Source of the DNA: Pseudomonas fildesensis
GTDB lineage: Bacteria; Pseudomonadota; Gammaproteobacteria; Pseudomonadales; Pseudomonadaceae
Length of the DNA: 64,000 bases
Reading direction: 5' to 3'
Assembly (NCBI RefSeq): GCF_001050345.1
Contig: NZ_LFMW01000011.1
Location: forward strand, 1-64,000
Shown: in pieces, positions 24,817 through 34,110 of the stretch
Numbering within the stretch: position 1 is the first letter of the stretch
How the letters are laid out: the number at the start of each line of letters is the position of its first letter
Translations under genes and position numbers: made by a program
The notes under the pieces: model-generated
What the model was told of the DNA's origin: nothing
Databases searched by the model: none
What the model saw: the letters and a program-made list of their open reading frames with translations, nothing else

Positions 24817-27192
24817 ATGAGCAGTCATCACAACGATAAAGCGACCTTTCTTGAGCGCCTGATCTTTAACAACCGCCCGGCAGTGATCGTCATCTGCCTG
24901 CTGGTGAGTATTTTCCTGTTCTGGCAGGCGACGTTGATTCGCCCGTCCACCAGCTTTGAAAAGATGATCCCCCTCAAGCACCCCTTCATCGAAAAGATGA
25001 TGGAACACCGTAACGATCTGGCGAACCTTGGCAACACGGTGCGTATCTCGGTGGAGGCCAAGGACGGCGACATCTTTACAAAGGAGTACATGGAGACCCT
25101 GCGTCAGATCAACGACGAGGTGTTCTACATCTCCGGCGTCGACCGCTCGGGCCTCAAGTCGCTGTGGAGCCCCAGCGTGCGCTGGACCGAAGTGACCGAA
25201 GAGGGCTTTGCCGGCGGTGAAGTGATCCCGCAGAGCTACAACGGCTCGCCGCAAAGCCTCGATCAGTTGCGCAACAACGTACTCAAGTCCGGCCAGGTCG
25301 GGCGCCTGGTGGCCAACGATTTCAAGTCGAGCATCGTCGACATCCCGCTGCTGGAGGCCTACCCGGACCCGCAGGACCAAGGCAAATTGCTCGCCCTGGA
25401 TTACCAGAAGTTCTCCCACGAGCTTGAAGACAAGATCCGCACCAAGTTCCAGGAACAGAACCCCAACGTACAGATCCATATCGTCGGTTTTGCCAAGAAA
25501 GTCGGTGACCTGATCGATGGCCTGATCATGGTGGTGCTGTTCTTTGGCGTCGCCTTCGTCATCACGCTGGTTCTCTTGCTGTGGTTCACCAACTGCTTGC
25601 GCAGCACCATCGCAGTGTTGAGCACGACGCTGGTGGCGGTGGTTTGGCAACTCGGTTTGATGCACTTCTTCGGCTTCGGACTGGATCCGTATTCGATGCT
25701 GGTGCCGTTCCTGATCTTCGCCATCGGTATTTCCCACGGCGTGCAGAAAATCAACGGTATCGCCCTGCAATCCAGTGAGGCGGACAACGCTCTGACGGCC
25801 GCACGGCGGACCTTCCGGCAATTGTTCCTGCCGGGGATGATCGCGATTCTGGCGGATGCGGTGGGTTTCATCACGCTGCTGATCATTGATATCGGTGTGA
25901 TCCGCGAACTGGCCATCGGCGCGTCCATCGGCGTGGCGGTGATCGTGTTTACCAACCTGATCCTGCTGCCGGTGGCGATTTCCTATGCCGGCATCAGCGC
26001 ACGCGCCATCGCCAGGAGCAAGAAAGACGCGAACCGCGAACATCCGTTCTGGCGCCTGCTGTCGAATTTTGCCAGCCCGAAAGTCGCGCCGATCTCCATC
26101 GCGCTGGCGCTTGTCGCTTTCGGTGGCGGCCTCTGGTACAGCCAGAACCTCAAGATCGGCGACCTCGACCAAGGCGCGCCGGAATTGCGCCCGGACTCGC
26201 GTTACAACAAGGACAACAACTTCATCATCAGCAACTACTCCACCAGCTCCGACGTGCTGGTGGTGATGGTCAAGACCAAGGCCGAAGGCTGCTCGCGTTA
26301 TGAAGCGATGGCGCCCATCGACCAGTTGATGTGGAAGATGCAGAACACCGAGGGCGTGCAGTCGGCGATCTCGCTGGTGACCGTGTCCAAGCAGATGATC
26401 AAGGGCATGAACGAGGGCAACCTGAAATGGGAAACCCTGTCACGCAACCCGGACGTGCTGAACAACTCCATCGCCCGCGCCGATGGCTTGTACAACAACA
26501 ATTGCTCCCTGGCGCCGGTGCTGGTGTTCCTCAACGACCACAAGGCCGAAACCCTCGACCGCGCGGTGCATGCGGTGCAGGACTTCGCCAGGGAGAACAA
26601 CAAGGACGGCCTGGAATTCATTCTCGCCGCCGGTAACGCCGGGATCGAGGCCGCCACCAACGAGGTGATCAAGGAGTCGGAGCTGATCATCCTGATCCTG
26701 GTCTACCTCTGCGTGGCCACCATGTGCATGATCACCTTCCGCTCCTGGGCCGCGACCTTGTGCATCGTGCTGCCGCTGGTGCTGACTTCAGTGCTGGGCA
26801 ACGCGCTGATGGCGTTCATGGGCATCGGCGTCAAGGTCGCGACCTTGCCGGTGGTGGCGTTGGGCGTGGGGATTGGCGTGGACTACGGCATCTACATCTA
26901 CAGCCGCCTGGAAAGCTTTCTGCGTGCCGGCCTGCCGTTGCAAGAGGCGTACTACCAGACCCTGAAATCCACCGGTAAAGCCGTGCTGTTCACCGGCCTG
27001 TGCCTGGCAATCGGCGTGTGCACCTGGATCTTCTCGGCGATCAAGTTCCAGGCCGACATGGGCCTGATGCTGACCTTCATGCTCCTGTGGAACATGTTCG
27101 GCGCACTTTGGCTGCTGCCGGCGCTGGCACGGTTCCTGATAAAACCCGAGAAACTGGCGGGGCAGAAGGGCAATTCGTTGTTTGCCCACTGA
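24817..27192 (+). CDS. RND/MMPL-family transporter
   Basis: Encodes 791 residues with the twofold RND layout: one N-terminal membrane helix (residues about 22-42), a periplasmic loop, helices about residues 228-400, then a second helix-loop-helix set to the end. This length and arrangement match MMPL-type or hydrophobe/amphiphile exporters, not the ~1040-residue drug pumps. A conserved segment GVGIGVDYGIYIYSR near residue 685 is the usual family signature. Cotranscribed with the YCF48-like gene; AAGGCGGGGAAAG precedes ATG. Substrate unknown; export of a lipid or hydrocarbon-related molecule is inferred from family and the region's content. A hairpin follows at 27199. Confidence 0.85.
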   Translation: MSSHHNDKATFLERLIFNNRPAVIVICLLVSIFLFWQATLIRPSTSFEKMIPLKHPFIEKMMEHRNDLANLGNTVRISVEAKDGDIFTKEYMETLRQINDEVFYISGVDRSGLKSLWSPSVRWTEVTEEGFAGGEVIPQSYNGSPQSLDQLRNNVLKSGQVGRLVANDFKSSIVDIPLLEAYPDPQDQGKLLALDYQKFSHELEDKIRTKFQEQNPNVQIHIVGFAKKVGDLIDGLIMVVLFFGVAFVITLVLLLWFTNCLRSTIAVLSTTLVAVVWQLGLMHFFGFGLDPYSMLVPFLIFAIGISHGVQKINGIALQSSEADNALTAARRTFRQLFLPGMIAILADAVGFITLLIIDIGVIRELAIGASIGVAVIVFTNLILLPVAISYAGISARAIARSKKDANREHPFWRLLSNFASPKVAPISIALALVAFGGGLWYSQNLKIGDLDQGAPELRPDSRYNKDNNFIISNYSTSSDVLVVMVKTKAEGCSRYEAMAPIDQLMWKMQNTEGVQSAISLVTVSKQMIKGMNEGNLKWETLSRNPDVLNNSIARADGLYNNNCSLAPVLVFLNDHKAETLDRAVHAVQDFARENNKDGLEFILAAGNAGIEAATNEVIKESELIILILVYLCVATMCMITFRSWAATLCIVLPLVLTSVLGNALMAFMGIGVKVATLPVVALGVGIGVDYGIYIYSRLESFLRAGLPLQEAYYQTLKSTGKAVLFTGLCLAIGVCTWIFSAIKFQADMGLMLTFMLLWNMFGALWLLPALARFLIKPEKLAGQKGNSLFAH

Positions 27193-27198
27193 GCCGTG

Positions 27199-27224
27199 AG
27201 GTGAGGGCGTTCCTGCCCTCACCT
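27199..27224. terminator. Terminator hairpin between convergent genes
   Basis: AGGTGAGGGC (27199-27208) and GCCCTCACCT (27215-27224) form a perfect 10-bp stem with a 6-base loop, seven bases after the transporter stop and seven before the end of the convergent toxin-like gene. It could serve both strands. T-rich sequence follows only loosely (gggtttcattgg). Confidence 0.7.
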
Positions 27225-27231
27225 CCGGGTT

Positions 27232-30200
27232 TCATTGGTTTGCGCGCGGCGCCCGTGTGATCGCGAGGAAAATCTGATCCACGGGTGGCGTGATCAGTAC
27301 GTAAAGAATCCGCGTGAGCGGCTCGGCGCCGGGCTCCGTTTGGTTACGCAAGTAGGCCTGGACGTGTTGCTTGAGCAAATCCTTTTGCGTGTATTTGCGT
27401 TGTTCAGGCAGTTTCAGGTGCGCTCTGGTGTAGCGCTCGGGCGGTGCGTCGGCGGCGGCGTAATGAAAGTGTGCATACCACAACACCACCGGCGGTTTTT
27501 GAGCCTTGTCGTACACGGCGTATTCGGTGAAGTAGTCTCCGCTGAGGGTCGGGCGCTGCGGGTCTGCCAGGCTCGTCAGGTTGATATCAATTTGTTTGTG
27601 CTCCCACAGGTAATTGAGGCTTTCCTGCGTCGGCCATTGACGCTTGTACGCATCACTGCAGACGCGCGCGGCCAGCCGGCCGATGTCCCGGGCCTGCGCC
27701 AGGTATTCATCGATCAGGTCCTGGGATGCTGCCTTGTCGAGATGATCGCGCTTGATTTCATCGGCCAGTGCCGTGAACTCCTTGGCGTGACGGGTCAGCA
27801 ATTGGTCCCAGTCATCCGGATTGACCTGTTGGCGGGTCAGCGGCGAGTCGAGCTTTTTCTGGTCGGCCGTTATCACCTGTTCAATGCCTTTGCGCTGCCC
27901 GATCAACGCCCGACCGAAACCTCTGAGTGTCGCCAGTGATCGGCCCTGGGGCTCGGGTTGCGGCGGGGTGGCGGGCTCGTGGGCAGTGGTTGCCCAACCA
28001 TCTTTTTGCTGGGTGAAAGAGGCAATGGTTTCGCCGGTTAACGTATCGGTGATGGTGAAATGTTCTTCGTTGCTCTGTGCATCCGCCGGTTTGAGTTCGC
28101 CGATCAGGTATTGCTTTTTACGGGTCTTGAACACGCGTTTGGCCGGGTCCCTGGGCCGTAGCGTTTTTGACAGGGGCAGCTCGACGTCCAGCGCTTCCTG
28201 TTTGCGCACCACCGATTCCAGCTCGCCTTGCGCCAGCGCCTGGGCGTAGGCGAGGCCGTCAAGCAGGCGCTCGGCCTCCGGGCGCAGGCGGCCAGGGTTG
28301 AGCGCCTTGAGGGCGCGAATGGCCTCCTCATAGAGGCGGTACTGCTTGAGGACCGTCTCATAGACATCACGTTGCTCGGCAAGCGGGTATTCGGCGCCGC
28401 TGCGCACTTCAATGTGAGACAGCAGCACTTCGCTCAACTCGGCCTGCTCGAGGCGTTTGATATACAGCTCTTCTTGTGGCGGCAGGGCCGTATCGGGCAG
28501 CCTCACGCTGGCGGCGTCGAGATAGTTCAGCGCATTGAGCTTCAGGTTGTCGGAGAAAAAGTGCTGCGGGCGCTGAATTTGCGTCAACAGATCCTGACGG
28601 ACCAACCGGCCCTCCAACGAGTCCTGTTCCAGTTGTTCAAGGGTGGTTTCCATGGCGACGGACACTTCGGCCATGTGCTGGCGAATGTTCGCCGATTCAA
28701 TGGCATTGCTGATGTATTCGTTGTAGACCGAAACGTCTCCCAGCACGTTATTGATAAACATCCGGTGCGCCATCTCGGACATCGGTTCGCCCGCGGAGGA
28801 AAAGCGCATGGCGTTCAAGCGGTCCAATAAAAAGCTGTGGATGAGCAGTTGCTGATCCCAGATGGTCTTGAGGATTTTTTCCCGGTCACGCACATGCACG
28901 CCGGCCTTGCCGACCTTTTCCAGCGCCTGGCCGAGCTGGACCATTTCGAGCCGCGGGCCCAGAGACTCGGCAAATTGAACCTCCAGGGTTTGCAGCAGAA
29001 TTTGAAACTCGGTGCGCCGTTCCTGATGTTTCTGCGCTTCCCTCAACTGCCGCACCTCCAGGGCCGGTCGTTGTATATCAGTGGCTTGCTGCAGCACATT
29101 GCGCACTAGATGTAAGGTTTTTAGCTGGTTTTTCAGGTCCGTGTAGGCGGCTGCCACCCTATCGATGGACGCCATGACCGGCGCCATCAAATAGGTCACT
29201 TCTACATTGAGTGCTTGTGCGCGTTCGAGTGCTTGCTGGGCTTTGCGCTGGTTATCTTCGCGCAAGGCCGCCACGCGCTTGGGGCCGCCCCCCAATAGTT
29301 TGAGCCCACGGTCCAGTGTCCAATGACCGTTGCCATCGGTTTTAAGCTTAATGCCGGGGTGGTCCGGTTTCTGTGGGTGAATGAGAAATACATCGCCAAA
29401 ACCCGCAACGATACTGACCCTGAACAGCAGGCTGCCAATCGAGGCGTGCCACAGGTTGTTGATGCGGTATAAGCCTGTGTGGGGCCCGATTTTGATTGGC
29501 TCCGGCGCAGGCACAGGCCAGGGGGTGTTGAGCGCCCGCAGTTTCTGCAGGAGCCTTGCCGAGGCGTTGTCGCCGGCGAGGGAGTGATCAAAATCCAGCA
29601 GGGTACGGCCACCGCCCGGCGGTTCGGACGGCAGGCCGACAATGCCCCGTTCAACCCTGGCCGTTGGGCTCGCTGCGTGGCCGGGTAGCGGGCGTCTGAA
29701 AGGGCTGCGTGTGAGGGCCGATTCATCGCGCGCGGGAATGTTGGCGGGCGCGGTCAGTGATCCCTGGTGCACCAGCAGCATGCCGATATTGAGCAGCAGG
29801 TCGACCCACGCCAGCTCCTTCGCCGTGGGGTCGTCGCTCTCCAGCGCCGGCAGGTCCTGCGTGAGGCCTTGGGTCAGTTGAATCAGCCAGCCCGCAGCGG
29901 CCAGGGGCCCGCGTACCGCGATCAACAACGTGTTGAACCCCAACTGCATCCCTTCCAGAATCAGCGCCCAACGGCTTTCTGTATTGGAGGTCGATTCGCG
30001 CTCGGCCTGGTCAAGCAGTTGGCGGGTTTCACAGCCAAACAGATACTCCATGAGACTGCCATTGTTGAGCGCCTGAAGGACCTCGTCGCTGCTTTCATCG
30101 CCGGCCTTTGCCAGCTCGGCAGGTTTGGGCACGTCGGGCAGTATGTCGAACTCCGAACCCATGCCGACACGGACGTAGTGAGGCTGGGTAAAGCCGCCGT

Positions 30201-32139
30201 TGCTGTAGATCGCCCTGGCCGTGTCCGCCAGCCAGGTCAGCACGCTGTCTTGCAAGGCGCCGGGTTGCACAATCGCCGCCAACAGGCGCTCGCGGCTGGC
30301 AAATTCGAGCACCGAGTCGCGATAGGCCGGACGATAAAGCACGTGCGGCCCGCGCTGGGTGTCGAGGGGTTCGATGATGAACATGTTTTGCACCACATCC
30401 GCCGTGGCGCCGGGCTTGCGCACAAAAGCCAGCGGGCGGATGACGATCTCGTCGCCGTCGACCCGCCGCTCCAGCGGGGCCGGGGCCAGCAGCGCATTCA
30501 CGCAACGAAAACCGCGCGGCGTGAAGCCCGCTTCGCCTTTGATCGTGTGCTCCAGCGCCTGGGTTTTGAGGTGGACGGGCCGTTGTTGCTGGAACAGCTG
30601 TTGGCGTTTTTGCGCGGCCTCGGTGTCGCTCATCAGTTCCTCGCGCAGGTAGTAGGGGTAGTTTTTGCCGATGTCGACATGCTGGACCAATTGCAGCAGG
30701 TAGTCGGGCGTCAACCACGTTTCAATCTCAAGGCCCTGGCGATGGTTCAGTGTCATGCGGCCTTTGGGTCTGCCCGAGAGGTTTTTCAGCGCCAGGTCGA
30801 CCAAGCTCATGGGGACCGGTTCGACATACCCACCTTCAAGGCTGCCCACCGGGACGTGAAAGGTCAGCACCAAGTCGTCAGCGTTGTAACCGGCCGACAG
30901 TGCGGCGGCGTCGCAGGTGCGCTGGCCGCGCAGGGCTGCAGTGCGGTCCAGGCACAGTTGGTGGTTCAAGTGCTGGGTGGCGTAGCTGCGCAGCGTTTCC
31001 AGGCCGTCGAAGTCCGCGTCGCCGAGGGTTTGGCGGCGGATACCGGCTTGCTCCAGCAGGCTTTGGCGGTAGGCCATGCGGTCGGCGGCGCCGGCGTGTT
31101 GCAGCCAGTCGGGCAGGGCGGCCTGGAGGGGCGACAGGGTTGTAAGGCGCGGGCCGGGCAAGCCGGTGAATGCATTGGCCGGGTTTGTGGTTGCGGCAAA
31201 CAGCTGCTCCAGTGCCGGGACGCTGGATCTGGCGGGGAGTTGAATGGCGGCGAGGTCATCCAGTTGCTGGTTCAATATGAGCGCGGCCTGTACCTCGAAA
31301 ATATCGCCATCGGGCTCGTACTGCTGCCAGGTAATCCGGTCGGCGGTGTAACGTTGCTGCATACGCTCGCCCCAGGCCACACCGAAGGCATCGAGGTCAG
31401 GGTATGACTCAATCTCGCCGGACAGACGACACAGCACGACCTGCTCGCGGTTGACCACCAGCACGTCGTTGGCTTGCAACGTGAGTCGGCTGCCTGCGCG
31501 ATCCAGATGTGTCTCCAGGGTGTAAGCATGGACCGCATTTTCGGGCCAGGGGCGTGCGGTGCGCGTTGCTCGATCAGGATAGCGATTGAGTGTGCTGAGG
31601 GTTTTCAGCGGCTGGGCGCCGCTGCCGGCCTGGCGAACAGCCGAGTCCAGCTGTGCACCTTGCAGCACCCTGGCCAGCCACTTCCAGCGACTGCCGCCGG
31701 CGTCGCTGTCCTGGCCCCAATAGGCTGACAACGCCTCTTGAAAGCCAATAAACAGCAGCAACGGCAATTCCCGGATAACCTCCTCAATGACCTGCAGGTC
31801 ATAGCCGCGCTGCCCATTGACTGGGTAGCTGAGCCGGGTGCCATCGGCGCTGCTCAGGTAGCACTCCAGGCCGTAGCGTGAGGATAAATCCGGGAAGCTG
31901 CCATCGGCCATATGGCTCAGTGCTACCTCCAGCAAGGGAGACAACGCGCGGCCGCCACCTTCACGGGGCCGTGCGAGTCGAAGGTCGTCGAGGGGGGACG
32001 TCAGGGGCGGGTATTTTTCGGTGAGGTTGCGGGCCAGCATCTGCGCGGTGACTGAGCGCAACGTCGGGCGGGTCAGGAACTGGGCTTGAACCGCTTGTCG
32101 GGTCAGGTGAGCAGGGGGTGTCGTGTTCGGGTCTGGCAT
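27232..32139 (-). CDS. Giant DUF6543 (dermonecrotic toxin-like) probable effector
   Basis: Encodes 1635 residues from ATG at 32137-32139, with AAAGGATTACCC upstream; a 33-residue longer start is less likely. No signal peptide is seen. The architecture matches the very large Pseudomonas proteins annotated with a DUF6543/dermonecrotic-toxin-like domain: an N-terminal region with LTRQAVQAQFLTRPTLRSV and a long alpha/beta middle, then an amphipathic hydrophobic stretch at about residues 724-795 (MQLGFNTLLIAV, VDLLLNIGMLLV). Residues about 1000-1320 are rich in charged helices. A distinctive C-terminus follows (KQYLIGELKPADAQ; YTRAHLKLPEQRKYTQ). No LRR/NEL ubiquitin-ligase part was recognised. Likely a secreted toxin or effector; secretion route, target and any immunity gene are unknown. 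Confidence 0.7.
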   Translation of the reverse strand: MPDPNTTPPAHLTRQAVQAQFLTRPTLRSVTAQMLARNLTEKYPPLTSPLDDLRLARPREGGGRALSPLLEVALSHMADGSFPDLSSRYGLECYLSSADGTRLSYPVNGQRGYDLQVIEEVIRELPLLLFIGFQEALSAYWGQDSDAGGSRWKWLARVLQGAQLDSAVRQAGSGAQPLKTLSTLNRYPDRATRTARPWPENAVHAYTLETHLDRAGSRLTLQANDVLVVNREQVVLCRLSGEIESYPDLDAFGVAWGERMQQRYTADRITWQQYEPDGDIFEVQAALILNQQLDDLAAIQLPARSSVPALEQLFAATTNPANAFTGLPGPRLTTLSPLQAALPDWLQHAGAADRMAYRQSLLEQAGIRRQTLGDADFDGLETLRSYATQHLNHQLCLDRTAALRGQRTCDAAALSAGYNADDLVLTFHVPVGSLEGGYVEPVPMSLVDLALKNLSGRPKGRMTLNHRQGLEIETWLTPDYLLQLVQHVDIGKNYPYYLREELMSDTEAAQKRQQLFQQQRPVHLKTQALEHTIKGEAGFTPRGFRCVNALLAPAPLERRVDGDEIVIRPLAFVRKPGATADVVQNMFIIEPLDTQRGPHVLYRPAYRDSVLEFASRERLLAAIVQPGALQDSVLTWLADTARAIYSNGGFTQPHYVRVGMGSEFDILPDVPKPAELAKAGDESSDEVLQALNNGSLMEYLFGCETRQLLDQAERESTSNTESRWALILEGMQLGFNTLLIAVRGPLAAAGWLIQLTQGLTQDLPALESDDPTAKELAWVDLLLNIGMLLVHQGSLTAPANIPARDESALTRSPFRRPLPGHAASPTARVERGIVGLPSEPPGGGRTLLDFDHSLAGDNASARLLQKLRALNTPWPVPAPEPIKIGPHTGLYRINNLWHASIGSLLFRVSIVAGFGDVFLIHPQKPDHPGIKLKTDGNGHWTLDRGLKLLGGGPKRVAALREDNQRKAQQALERAQALNVEVTYLMAPVMASIDRVAAAYTDLKNQLKTLHLVRNVLQQATDIQRPALEVRQLREAQKHQERRTEFQILLQTLEVQFAESLGPRLEMVQLGQALEKVGKAGVHVRDREKILKTIWDQQLLIHSFLLDRLNAMRFSSAGEPMSEMAHRMFINNVLGDVSVYNEYISNAIESANIRQHMAEVSVAMETTLEQLEQDSLEGRLVRQDLLTQIQRPQHFFSDNLKLNALNYLDAASVRLPDTALPPQEELYIKRLEQAELSEVLLSHIEVRSGAEYPLAEQRDVYETVLKQYRLYEEAIRALKALNPGRLRPEAERLLDGLAYAQALAQGELESVVRKQEALDVELPLSKTLRPRDPAKRVFKTRKKQYLIGELKPADAQSNEEHFTITDTLTGETIASFTQQKDGWATTAHEPATPPQPEPQGRSLATLRGFGRALIGQRKGIEQVITADQKKLDSPLTRQQVNPDDWDQLLTRHAKEFTALADEIKRDHLDKAASQDLIDEYLAQARDIGRLAARVCSDAYKRQWPTQESLNYLWEHKQIDINLTSLADPQRPTLSGDYFTEYAVYDKAQKPPVVLWYAHFHYAAADAPPERYTRAHLKLPEQRKYTQKDLLKQHVQAYLRNQTEPGAEPLTRILYVLITPPVDQIFLAITRAPRANQ

Positions 32140-32280
32140 GGGTAATCCTTTACGTTGAATAAAGACGTGCTCATCCACGGTAATGCGCTGCGCTGCGGTG
32201 ATGCGGTAGCCCGTTAGGGTTTTAGGCCCTGGCGGCAAACTGGCCTATGATTAGCGCTTTGAACCTGACGAAAGACTGTG

Positions 32281-32568
32281 ATGACTGATAATTTGCTGAC
32301 CGTCCTTGAAGCCAGCGACATGCTTGAAATCAATGGGCTGCACACCTTCGACTTCGTGCTCAACGAAGAGAAGCTGCTGATCATCGCCTTGGACGGGCGT
32401 GCCGAAAAACGCTGGACGTTCACCTTGGAGCAGGTAGGCGCTGCCGCCTTCGATGAAACCTTGCAAAGCTGGACCCTTACCGGTGATTCGGGCGAGCACC
32501 GCCTGGTCTGCATGAGCGGCGTCACCGGCAACAATAACGACGAGGATGAAGCCGATGATGATGCGTAA
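32281..32568 (+). CDS. Small acidic protein, DUF5629-like
   Basis: Encodes 95 residues (ATG 32281; a GTG one codon earlier is in frame). It starts MTDNLLTVLEASDMLEINGLHTFDF and ends in a strongly acidic tail (NNNDEDEADDDA). It resembles small Pseudomonas proteins annotated DUF5629; I recall the family but no function. It is predicted alpha+beta and cytoplasmic. Its 3' end overlaps the lactonase gene, so they are probably cotranscribed. It is divergent from the DUF6543 giant gene with a 141-base gap. Nothing in its sequence marks it as an immunity protein, although its position and acidity make that possibility worth testing. Confidence 0.6.
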   Translation: MTDNLLTVLEASDMLEINGLHTFDFVLNEEKLLIIALDGRAEKRWTFTLEQVGAAAFDETLQSWTLTGDSGEHRLVCMSGVTGNNNDEDEADDDA

Positions 32569-33730
32569 ATTCTGGCCCCTGCTGATGGCCGGCAGTGTCG
32601 GTGCGATGTCGGTGCAAGCCGCGCCGGCCGACACTTATGAACTGCTGGTGGGCAGCTACACCGCCGGCAGCAGCGAAGGGATTTACCGCCTTCAGTTCGA
32701 CAGCCGCACCGGCCAGTTCCAGGGCAAACCGGTATTGGCCGCCAAGACCGCCAACCCCTCGTGGCTGACGGTCTCCAAAGACCAGAAGTACCTGTTTGTG
32801 GTCAACGAGAACGGCCCGGGCCAGACAGACTCGGTCGGCCGCGTCAGCAGCTACAGCATCGCCCCGCAGAATCATCAACTGACCCTGATCAACCAGGTGC
32901 AGAGCCTGGGCAATGAGCCGACCCATTCCAGCGTCGCCGGTGACGGGCGATACCTGTTCGTCGCCAACTATTCGGTATTGGAAGATCCGGGCGGCAGCCT
33001 GGCGATTCTGCCGGTGGATGCCACGGGCAAGCTGTCGGCGCCGGTGCAGTTGAGCGGGCACCCAGCCAGTCGCGTGAACCCTGAGCGCCAGGCTTCCAAC
33101 CATGTGCACTCGGTGGTGTCGTCGCCGGATGGCAAGTATGTGTTTGTGCAGGACTTGGGGGCGGACAAGATTTTTGCCTACCACTACGACCCCAAGGCCA
33201 ACCACGAGCTGCCATTGACGCCGGCCACCCCTGCTTCTGTTCAACTGCCGCCGGGCAGTGGCCCGCGTCATTTGTTGTTCAGTGCTGACGGCAAGCATGC
33301 CTGGCTGACCACCGAGATGAGCGCCCAGGTCGCGGTGTTCGATTACAACGACGGCAAGCTCAGCCAAACCCAGTTGGTGGAGTACGCCGCTGGCCAACCG
33401 GTGTCCGACAAGGCTGGCGCCGCGTTGCATGCTTCAAGCGATGGCAAGTTCCTGTATGTGAGCAATCGTGGCACGGCCAACCAGTTGCTGGTGTTCAGCA
33501 TCGACCCGGCCACCGCGCACCTCAAGGAACTACAGCGCCGTTCCGTGGAAGGCGACCACCCGCGTGAGTTCAGCCTGGACCCGAGTGGCAAGTTCCTGCT
33601 GATTGCCAACCAGAAAAGCAATGAAATCGTGGTGGTTGAACGCGACCCCAAGACCGGCCTGCTGGGTAAAACCGTGCAGAAATTGCCGATCGATGCCCCC
33701 AGCGACCTCAAGTTCCTGGTGCGTCAATAA
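32555..33730 (+). CDS. Periplasmic lactonase family beta-propeller (6-phosphogluconolactonase-like)
   Basis: Encodes 391 residues from one of three consecutive ATGs (32555, 32558, 32561); AGGA at 32543-32546 favours the first. A signal peptide spans about residues 1-22 (ends SVQA-A). The seven-bladed propeller family signatures are present: LLVGSYTAGSSEGIYR, NPSWLTVSKDQKYLFVVNE, THSSVAGDGRYLFVANY, NHVHSVVSSPDGKYVFVQDLGADKI, GSGPRHLLFSADGKHAWL, and HPREFSLDPSGKFLLIANQKSN near the end. Cytoplasmic relatives (Pgl/YbhE) hydrolyse 6-phosphogluconolactone; an exported version must act on another lactone, or gluconolactone made by periplasmic glucose dehydrogenase. Overlaps the preceding gene by 14 bases. 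Confidence 0.85.
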   Translation: MMMRKFWPLLMAGSVGAMSVQAAPADTYELLVGSYTAGSSEGIYRLQFDSRTGQFQGKPVLAAKTANPSWLTVSKDQKYLFVVNENGPGQTDSVGRVSSYSIAPQNHQLTLINQVQSLGNEPTHSSVAGDGRYLFVANYSVLEDPGGSLAILPVDATGKLSAPVQLSGHPASRVNPERQASNHVHSVVSSPDGKYVFVQDLGADKIFAYHYDPKANHELPLTPATPASVQLPPGSGPRHLLFSADGKHAWLTTEMSAQVAVFDYNDGKLSQTQLVEYAAGQPVSDKAGAALHASSDGKFLYVSNRGTANQLLVFSIDPATAHLKELQRRSVEGDHPREFSLDPSGKFLLIANQKSNEIVVVERDPKTGLLGKTVQKLPIDAPSDLKFLVRQ

Positions 33731-33735
33731 GCCAC

Positions 33736-33756
33736 AGGCCCCGCATGGCGGGGCCT
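33736..33756 (+). terminator. Rho-independent terminator after the lactonase gene
   Basis: AGGCCCCGC (33736-33744), loop ATG, GCGGGGCCT (33748-33756): a perfect 9-bp GC stem beginning five bases after the stop codon, followed by gagtctttgtatt. A typical intrinsic terminator. Confidence 0.85.
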
Positions 33757-33886
33757 GAGTCTTTGTATTAATTCTATTAATAGCGGCTACTGTTTCAAAG
33801 CATTTCTAAGGTTCTACCCTCGGGCGTAAGTTTGGTTCCAAGGCCTTCCCAGGCCACTCAACCAAACGAACACAAGGGTTACCGAC

Positions 33887-34066
33887 ATGAACTTCAATCT
33901 CTTCTCGATCATCGCCGCTTCCGCTGTCTCCGCCACTGTTGCCTTGCCAGCGGCCGCCAGCGTGGACGTCTCCGGCAAAAAATCCAGCACCAGCGCCTAC
34001 ACCCAGAAATACCTGCAACAAAGTGCCAACTTCTACGCCGCCCTGGATCACAAAATCCAGCAATAA
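33887..34066 (+). CDS. Small exported protein of 59 residues
   Basis: ATG 33887 to TAA 34064-34066, with AAGGG nine bases upstream. Residues 1-24 (MNFNLFSIIAASAVSATVAL, then PAAA) form a convincing signal peptide with cleavage near AAA-S. The mature ~35 residues are polar (SVDVSGKKSSTSAYTQKYLQ and on to HKIQQ). There is no Cys or recognisable domain. It stands alone between the lactonase terminator and a large REP-like cluster. Small secreted peptides of this kind occur in Pseudomonas without known function. The signal peptide and good ribosome binding site are the only support for it being a real gene. Confidence 0.6.
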   Translation: MNFNLFSIIAASAVSATVALPAAASVDVSGKKSSTSAYTQKYLQQSANFYAALDHKIQQ

Positions 34067-34110
34067 GCGTTGATTGACCCTGCACTCAAGCAAATGCCAA
34101 ACCCATTTTG

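Noticed and set aside
29767..31407. A 546-codon open frame antisense to the DUF6543-type gene
   Set aside because: Amino-acid composition (His, Gln, Arg, Val rich) is typical of antisense frames and shows no domain; the sense gene is continuous and better supported.
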